Assembly (NCBI RefSeq): GCF_900236475.1
Contig: NZ_LT963352.1
Span: 2,046,001-2,110,000, forward strand
Length of the DNA stretch: 64,000 nucleotides
Reading direction: 5' to 3'
Source: Streptomyces chartreusis NRRL 3882
GTDB lineage: Bacteria > Actinomycetota > Actinomycetes > Streptomycetales > Streptomycetaceae
Within the stretch, counting starts at the first letter, position 1. Each line of letters starts with the position of its first letter. Below the pieces are notes generated by a model. That model was not told the origin of the DNA, did no database searches, and was given only the letters and a program-made list of their open reading frames with translations. The position numbers and the translations under genes were made by a program. Shown piece after piece: positions 59,853 to 64,000 of the stretch.

Positions 59853-61070
59853 GTGCCTCGTACCGTCAGGGACGTCGTCTTCGTAGACGGCGTCCGCACC
59901 CCGTTCGGCAAGGCGGGCCCGAAGGGCATCTACCACGAGACCCGTGCCGACGACCTCGTCGTGAAGGCGATCCGGGAGCTGCTGCGCCGCAACCCCGGAC
60001 TCGACCCGAAGAAGATCGACGAGGTCGCCATCGCCGCCACCACGCAGATCGGTGACCAGGGCCTCACCATCGGCCGCACGGCCGGGATCCTCGCCGGTCT
60101 GCCGCAGTCGGTCCCGGGCTACTCCATCGACCGCATGTGCGCGGGCGCCCTGACGGCCGTGACCACGGTCGCCGGTTCCGTGGCCTTCGGTGCCTACGAC
60201 GTGGCGATCGCCGGTGGTGTCGAGCACATGGGCCGCCACCCGATGGGCGAGGGCGTCGACCCGAACCCGCGGTTCGTCAGCGAGAAGCTGGTCGACGAGT
60301 CGGCCCTGTTCATGGGCATGACCGCGGAGAACCTGCACGACCGCTACCCGCAGATCACCAAGCTGCGCGCCGACGAGTACGCGGTGCGCTCCCAGGAGAA
60401 GGCCGCCAAGGCGTACGCCAACGGCAAGATCCAGGCCGACCTGGTGCCGATCTCGGTACGCCGCACCTCCCCCGAGGCCGGTGAGACGGGCTGGGGCCTG
60501 GTCACCGCCGACGAGCCGATGCGCCCGGGCACGACCCTGGAGAACCTCCAGGGCCTGAAGACCCCGTTCCGCGTCCACGGCCGGGTCACCGCCGGTAACG
60601 CCGCCGGTCTGAACGACGGCGCCACCGCCTCGGTCATCGCCTCCGAGGACTTCGCGCGGGAGAACGACCTTCCCGTCAAGATGCGCCTGGTCTCCTACTC
60701 CTTCGCGGGCGTCGAGCCGGAGGTCATGGGCTACGGCCCGATCCCGGCGACGGAGAAGGCACTGGCCCAGGCGGGCCTGTCGATCTCCGACATCGGCCTG
60801 TTCGAGATCAACGAGGCCTTCGCCGTCCAGGTCCTGGCCTTCCTCGACCACTACGGCATCGCCGACGACGACGAGCGCGTCAACCAGTACGGCGGCGCCA
60901 TCGCCTTCGGCCACCCGCTGGCCTCCTCCGGCGTCCGTCTGATGACGCAGCTGGCCCGCCAGTTCGAGGAGCAGCCGCACGTCCGCTACGGCCTGACCAC
61001 CATGTGCGTCGGCTTCGGCATGGGCGCGACGGTCATCTGGGAGAACCCGCACTTCGAGGGGGACAAGTGA
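59853..61070 (+). CDS. Acetyl-CoA C-acyltransferase (thiolase)
   Basis: A 405-aa thiolase, the last step of fatty-acid beta-oxidation, cleaving 3-ketoacyl-CoA with CoA. The acyl-accepting Cys is C96 (DRMCAGAL), the activating His is H354 (FGHPLASSG) and the second Cys is C385 (TMCVGFGMG). GGAGGAG precedes the GTG by 6-12 bases. It overlaps the next gene by GTGA, the standard FadA-FadB pairing. Confidence 0.95.
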   Translation: MPRTVRDVVFVDGVRTPFGKAGPKGIYHETRADDLVVKAIRELLRRNPGLDPKKIDEVAIAATTQIGDQGLTIGRTAGILAGLPQSVPGYSIDRMCAGALTAVTTVAGSVAFGAYDVAIAGGVEHMGRHPMGEGVDPNPRFVSEKLVDESALFMGMTAENLHDRYPQITKLRADEYAVRSQEKAAKAYANGKIQADLVPISVRRTSPEAGETGWGLVTADEPMRPGTTLENLQGLKTPFRVHGRVTAGNAAGLNDGATASVIASEDFARENDLPVKMRLVSYSFAGVEPEVMGYGPIPATEKALAQAGLSISDIGLFEINEAFAVQVLAFLDHYGIADDDERVNQYGGAIAFGHPLASSGVRLMTQLARQFEEQPHVRYGLTTMCVGFGMGATVIWENPHFEGDK

Positions 61071-63196
61071 GCACCACCGCCGAGCTTCTGAAGCAGGCTT
61101 CCGAACTGTTCCCGGACGAGGTCGTCACCAGTGCGCACGTACGCCACTTCGACCTCCCCCTGGGTGCCGGGCGCTTCGCCCTGATCACCCTGGACAACGG
61201 CCTGGACCACACCAAGCCGACCACCTTCGGCCCGGCCTCGCTGGCGAACCTGAACGCCGCGATCGACCAGGTCCAGAAGGAGGCGGCGGACGGCGAGATC
61301 GTCGGCGTCGGCATCACCGGCAAGCCGTTCATCTTCGCGGTCGGCGCCGACCTCAAGGGCGTGGAGATCCTCAAGGAGTACGAGCACGCGCTCGCCATCG
61401 GCAAGGGCGGCCACGAGGTCTTCAAGCGGCTGTCCAAGCTGGCCGTGCCGACCTTCGCGTACTACAACGGCGCCGCGATGGGCGGCGGTGTCGAGGTCGG
61501 TCTGCACTGCAGCTACCGGACCGTCTCCGCGGCCCTGCCGGCGTTCTCGCTGCCCGAGGTGTTCCTCGGCCTGGTCCCGGGCTGGGGCGGCTGCACGCTG
61601 CTGCCGAACCTGATCGGCGCCGACAAGGCCGTCTCGGTGATCATCGAGAACAGCCTCAACCAGAACAAGCAGCTCAAGGGCAAGCAGGTCTACGAACTCG
61701 GGATCGCCGACGCGATCTTCGAGGGCGCGGACTTCCTGGAGCAGTCGCTGATCTGGACCGCGTCCGTCCTCAAGGGCGAGCTGGAGATCGAGCGCCCGGT
61801 GATCGACCGCGGCGAGGCCTGGGACCAGGCCGTCGCCAAGGGCCGTTTCATCGCGGACTCCAAGGTGCACGGCGCGGCCCCGGCCGCCTACCGCGCCCTG
61901 GACATCATCGCCGCCGCCAAGAACGGCGACCTCCAGCAGGGCTACGACGCCGAGGACAAGGCGCTCGCCGACCTGATCATGGGCGGCGAACTGCGCGCCG
62001 GCATCTACGCCTTCAACCTGGTGCAGAAGCGCGGCAAGCGCCCGGCCGGTGCCCCGGACAAGAACCTGGCCCGTCCGGTCACCAAGGTCGGTGTCGTCGG
62101 CGCCGGTCTGATGGCCAGCCAGCTCGCGCTGCTGTTCCTGCGCCGTCTGGAGGTGCCGGTCGTGCTGACCGACATCGACCAGGAGCGCGTCGACAAGGGT
62201 GTGGGCTATGTCCACGCCGAGATCGACAAGCTGCTCGGCAAGGGCCGGATCAACCAGGACAAGGCCAACCGCCTCAAGGGGCTGGTGACCGGCGTCCTGG
62301 ACAAGGCCGAGGGCTTCGCGGACGCGGACTTCATCATCGAGGCCGTGTTCGAGGAGATGGGCGTCAAGCAGAAGGTGTTCGCGGAGGTCGAGGCGGTCGC
62401 CCCGGCGCACGCGATCCTGGCCACCAACACCTCCTCGCTGTCGGTGTCGGAGATGGCGTCGAAGCTGAAGCACCCCGAGCGGGTCGTCGGCTTCCACTTC
62501 TTCAACCCGGTCGCCGTGCTGCCGCTGCTGGAGATCGTCCGCGGCGAGCAGACCGACGAGGCCTCGCTGGCCACGGCGTTCGGCGTCGCCAAGAAGCTGA
62601 AGAAGACCGCGGTGCTGGTGAAGGACGCCCCGGCGTTCGTGGTGAACCGCATCCTGACCCGCTTCATGGGCGAGATCCAGAACGTCATCGACGAGGGCAC
62701 CCCGGTCGAGGTCGCCGAGAAGGCGGTCGAGCCGCTGGGTCTGCCGATGTCGCCGCTGGTCCTGCTGGAGCTGGTCGGCCCGGCGATCGGCCTGCACGTC
62801 TCCGAGACGCTCAACAGGGCGTTCCCGGACCGCTTCACGGTCTCCCCGAACCTCAAGGCGGTCGTCGAGGCGGGCAAGCGCGGCTTCTACGTCTACGACA
62901 GCGGCAAGCCCGAGCTCGACCCCGAGGTCGCGGCGCTGCTCAAGCAGGGCGACACCGTCCTGACGGAGGAGCAGGTCCGCGAGCGCGTGCTCGACGCGGT
63001 GGCGCAGGAGATCGGGCTCATGCTCGACGAGGGCGTCGTCGCCGAGGCCCAGGACATCGACCTGTGCCTCATCACGGGCGCCGGCTGGCCGTTCCACCTG
63101 GGCGGCATCACGCCGTACCTGGACCGCGAGGGCGTCTCCGAGCGGGTCAACGGCAAGAGGTTCCTGGCGCAGGGCGTGGCGAGCGTGCCCGCGTAA
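61067..63196 (+). CDS. 3-hydroxyacyl-CoA dehydrogenase/enoyl-CoA hydratase fusion (FadB/FadJ type)
   Basis: A 709-aa multifunctional protein. The N-terminal crotonase domain has FIFAVGADLKGVEIL (oxyanion loop) and LPEVFLGLVPGWGGCTLLPNLIG (catalytic Glu residues). The dehydrogenase half has VGVVGAGLMASQLALLFL (NAD), IEAVFEEMGVKQKVF, ILATNTSSLSVSEMA, GFHFFNPVAVLPLLE with the catalytic His, and a C-terminal helical domain. With the thiolase it converts enoyl-CoA to acetyl-CoA. It is probably a soluble complex with the upstream gene product. A strong hairpin follows. Confidence 0.95.
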   Translation: MSTTAELLKQASELFPDEVVTSAHVRHFDLPLGAGRFALITLDNGLDHTKPTTFGPASLANLNAAIDQVQKEAADGEIVGVGITGKPFIFAVGADLKGVEILKEYEHALAIGKGGHEVFKRLSKLAVPTFAYYNGAAMGGGVEVGLHCSYRTVSAALPAFSLPEVFLGLVPGWGGCTLLPNLIGADKAVSVIIENSLNQNKQLKGKQVYELGIADAIFEGADFLEQSLIWTASVLKGELEIERPVIDRGEAWDQAVAKGRFIADSKVHGAAPAAYRALDIIAAAKNGDLQQGYDAEDKALADLIMGGELRAGIYAFNLVQKRGKRPAGAPDKNLARPVTKVGVVGAGLMASQLALLFLRRLEVPVVLTDIDQERVDKGVGYVHAEIDKLLGKGRINQDKANRLKGLVTGVLDKAEGFADADFIIEAVFEEMGVKQKVFAEVEAVAPAHAILATNTSSLSVSEMASKLKHPERVVGFHFFNPVAVLPLLEIVRGEQTDEASLATAFGVAKKLKKTAVLVKDAPAFVVNRILTRFMGEIQNVIDEGTPVEVAEKAVEPLGLPMSPLVLLELVGPAIGLHVSETLNRAFPDRFTVSPNLKAVVEAGKRGFYVYDSGKPELDPEVAALLKQGDTVLTEEQVRERVLDAVAQEIGLMLDEGVVAEAQDIDLCLITGAGWPFHLGGITPYLDREGVSERVNGKRFLAQGVASVPA

Positions 63197-63210
63197 CGCG
63201 TAACCCCTGA

Positions 63211-63253
63211 GGGGGGTGGGGCGTACGGTAACGATCCGGACGCCCCGCCCCCC
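63211..63253 (+). terminator. Strong hairpin downstream of the beta-oxidation operon
   Basis: GGGGGGTGGGGCGT pairs with ACGCCCCGCCCCCC (one G-T pair) into a 14-bp stem with a 15-base loop, starting 15 bases after the stop. It is followed by TTCTGC. It separates this operon from the next gene. Confidence 0.8.
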
Positions 63254-63358
63254 TTCTGCATACCGCCACAGATAGGATCCTCACACAATCCGACCATTGT
63301 TTACCGTGCCCTGACGGTCTCCACCAGAGAGCGCCGGGTGTCCTCGAAGGAGTCTTTC

Positions 63359-64000
63359 GTGGCGTCCTCCCGTCGCCGAACACCCGGACGCCGGGTCTGG
63401 CCCAAGATCAGGCTCCTGCTCCTCGTGGCCGTGGTCGCCGCCGGTGGCACCGCGCTCTATCCCGTGTGGAAGGCCGCGAACCCGGACCCGCCCGAACTGA
63501 AGGTCCGCTACCGGACCGACACTCCGGCCACGGCCGCGGCGGCCAAGCCGTCGTTCGAGGTCTTCAACGACACCGGGAAGGCACTGCCGTTGAGCGATGT
63601 GACGCTCCGGTACTACTTCACGGCCGACGGCGCCCCGGGTCCCTCGTCGTACGCCTTCAACTGTGTCAACGCCGTCTTCGGCTGCTCGAACGTCGCCGGC
63701 CGGGTCGTCGCGATGGACAAGGCCACCGACACCGCCGACCACTACCTGGAGGTCAGGTTCACGGCCGGCGCGGGCAGCCTGAAGCCCGGCGCCAACAGCA
63801 AGGGCATCGACCTCCAGCTCTTCCGCACCGACCACAAGCGGCTGAAGCAGTCCGACGACCGCTCCTTCGACGCCGAGATGACGTCGTACAAGGAGGCGGA
63901 GAAGGTCACCGCGTACAAGCGGGGCGTCCTCGCCTGGGGTGAGGAGCCGGACGGCACCAAGGCGAGCGACGAGAAGAAGGCCTCGGCGAAGGCCGGCGCA
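63359..64000 (+). CDS. Membrane-anchored CBM3-like cellulose-binding protein (truncated by window edge)
   Basis: The GTG start has AAGGAG 7 bases upstream. The visible 214 residues begin with a basic segment and a membrane anchor or signal (IRLLLLVAVVAAGGTALYPVW). A domain follows that reads like family-3 carbohydrate-binding modules: ELKVRYRTDT, PSFEVFNDTGKALPLSDVTLRYYFT, YAFNCVNAVFGCSNVAG, HYLEVRFTAGAGSLKPG and later MTSYKEAEKVTAYKRGVLAWGEEP. It is an exported polysaccharide-binding protein. The remainder, including any catalytic domain, lies beyond the window. Confidence 0.8.
   Translation, partial: MASSRRRTPGRRVWPKIRLLLLVAVVAAGGTALYPVWKAANPDPPELKVRYRTDTPATAAAAKPSFEVFNDTGKALPLSDVTLRYYFTADGAPGPSSYAFNCVNAVFGCSNVAGRVVAMDKATDTADHYLEVRFTAGAGSLKPGANSKGIDLQLFRTDHKRLKQSDDRSFDAEMTSYKEAEKVTAYKRGVLAWGEEPDGTKASDEKKASAKAGA

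Overview
The window is chromosomal DNA of a Streptomyces or a very close relative. GC is very high, codon third positions are almost all G or C, GTG starts and ATGA/GTGA overlaps are common, and the content is typical of the genus: whiI beside hemE and a DUF3000 gene, the coproporphyrin-type heme genes hemQ and hemG, a SulP/carbonic anhydrase pair, and sugar ABC operons that lack their own ATPase. I see no rRNA, tRNA, transposase, phage gene or CRISPR array.

Layout. 1-15 kb is a glycan-foraging locus: a GH38 alpha-mannosidase with a coupled SurA-like gene, a lipoprotein-dependent sugar importer (binding protein and two permeases), a GH3 beta-glycosidase coupled to a BadF-type sugar kinase that carries a large low-complexity insert, a GH5-like glycosidase, and a NagZ-type GH3 hexosaminidase. 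15-20 kb is housekeeping: murC-msrB, a USP-like protein, a RibD-like reductase and zapE. 20-26 kb holds a small secreted protein, carbonic anhydrase and SulP transporter, then a band-7 protein, a Tat-exported PhoX phosphatase and a PPK2 kinase. 26-33 kb holds an ArsR/SRPBCC pair divergent from a FAD/Rieske oxidoreductase, a NodB-type lipoprotein, a 59-residue CxxC protein, an ABC exporter pair, a PTH2-type hydrolase, a small membrane protein and a K+ channel.

33-41.5 kb is the most unusual part. A DUF692 (MNIO) iron oxidase is fused to what looks like its usual HvfC/BufC-type partner domain. Downstream lie a DUF4142 protein and a TIGR04222 membrane protein. The two parts are separated by an oppositely oriented choline/betaine-type operon (aldehyde dehydrogenase, GMC oxidoreductase, APC permease). 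41.5-50 kb has a secreted tripeptidyl-aminopeptidase-like hydrolase and the heme genes hemQ, hemG and hemE around a DUF4349 lipoprotein and a CoA-disulfide-reductase-like flavoprotein. 50.3-52.8 kb has whiI and an RNase D. 52.8-59.8 kb is a second sugar locus: an importer divergent from a GH2 beta-mannosidase (also with a Gly-rich insert) that is coupled to a LacI repressor. 59.8-63.2 kb is a thiolase/multifunctional beta-oxidation pair. The window ends inside a membrane-anchored CBM3-like protein.

How the genes work together. The two sugar loci suggest uptake and trimming of mannose-containing glycans, with the missing ATPase probably supplied in trans by the shared Streptomyces MsiK. Several intergenic regions carry palindromes placed like operators (ArsR, LacI, upstream of the SulP operon, upstream of the hexosaminidase, upstream of the beta-oxidation operon). 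A related AT-rich element recurs in three promoter regions of the first sugar locus. Coordinates and motifs were read by eye; family names come from motif recognition and no database was searched.
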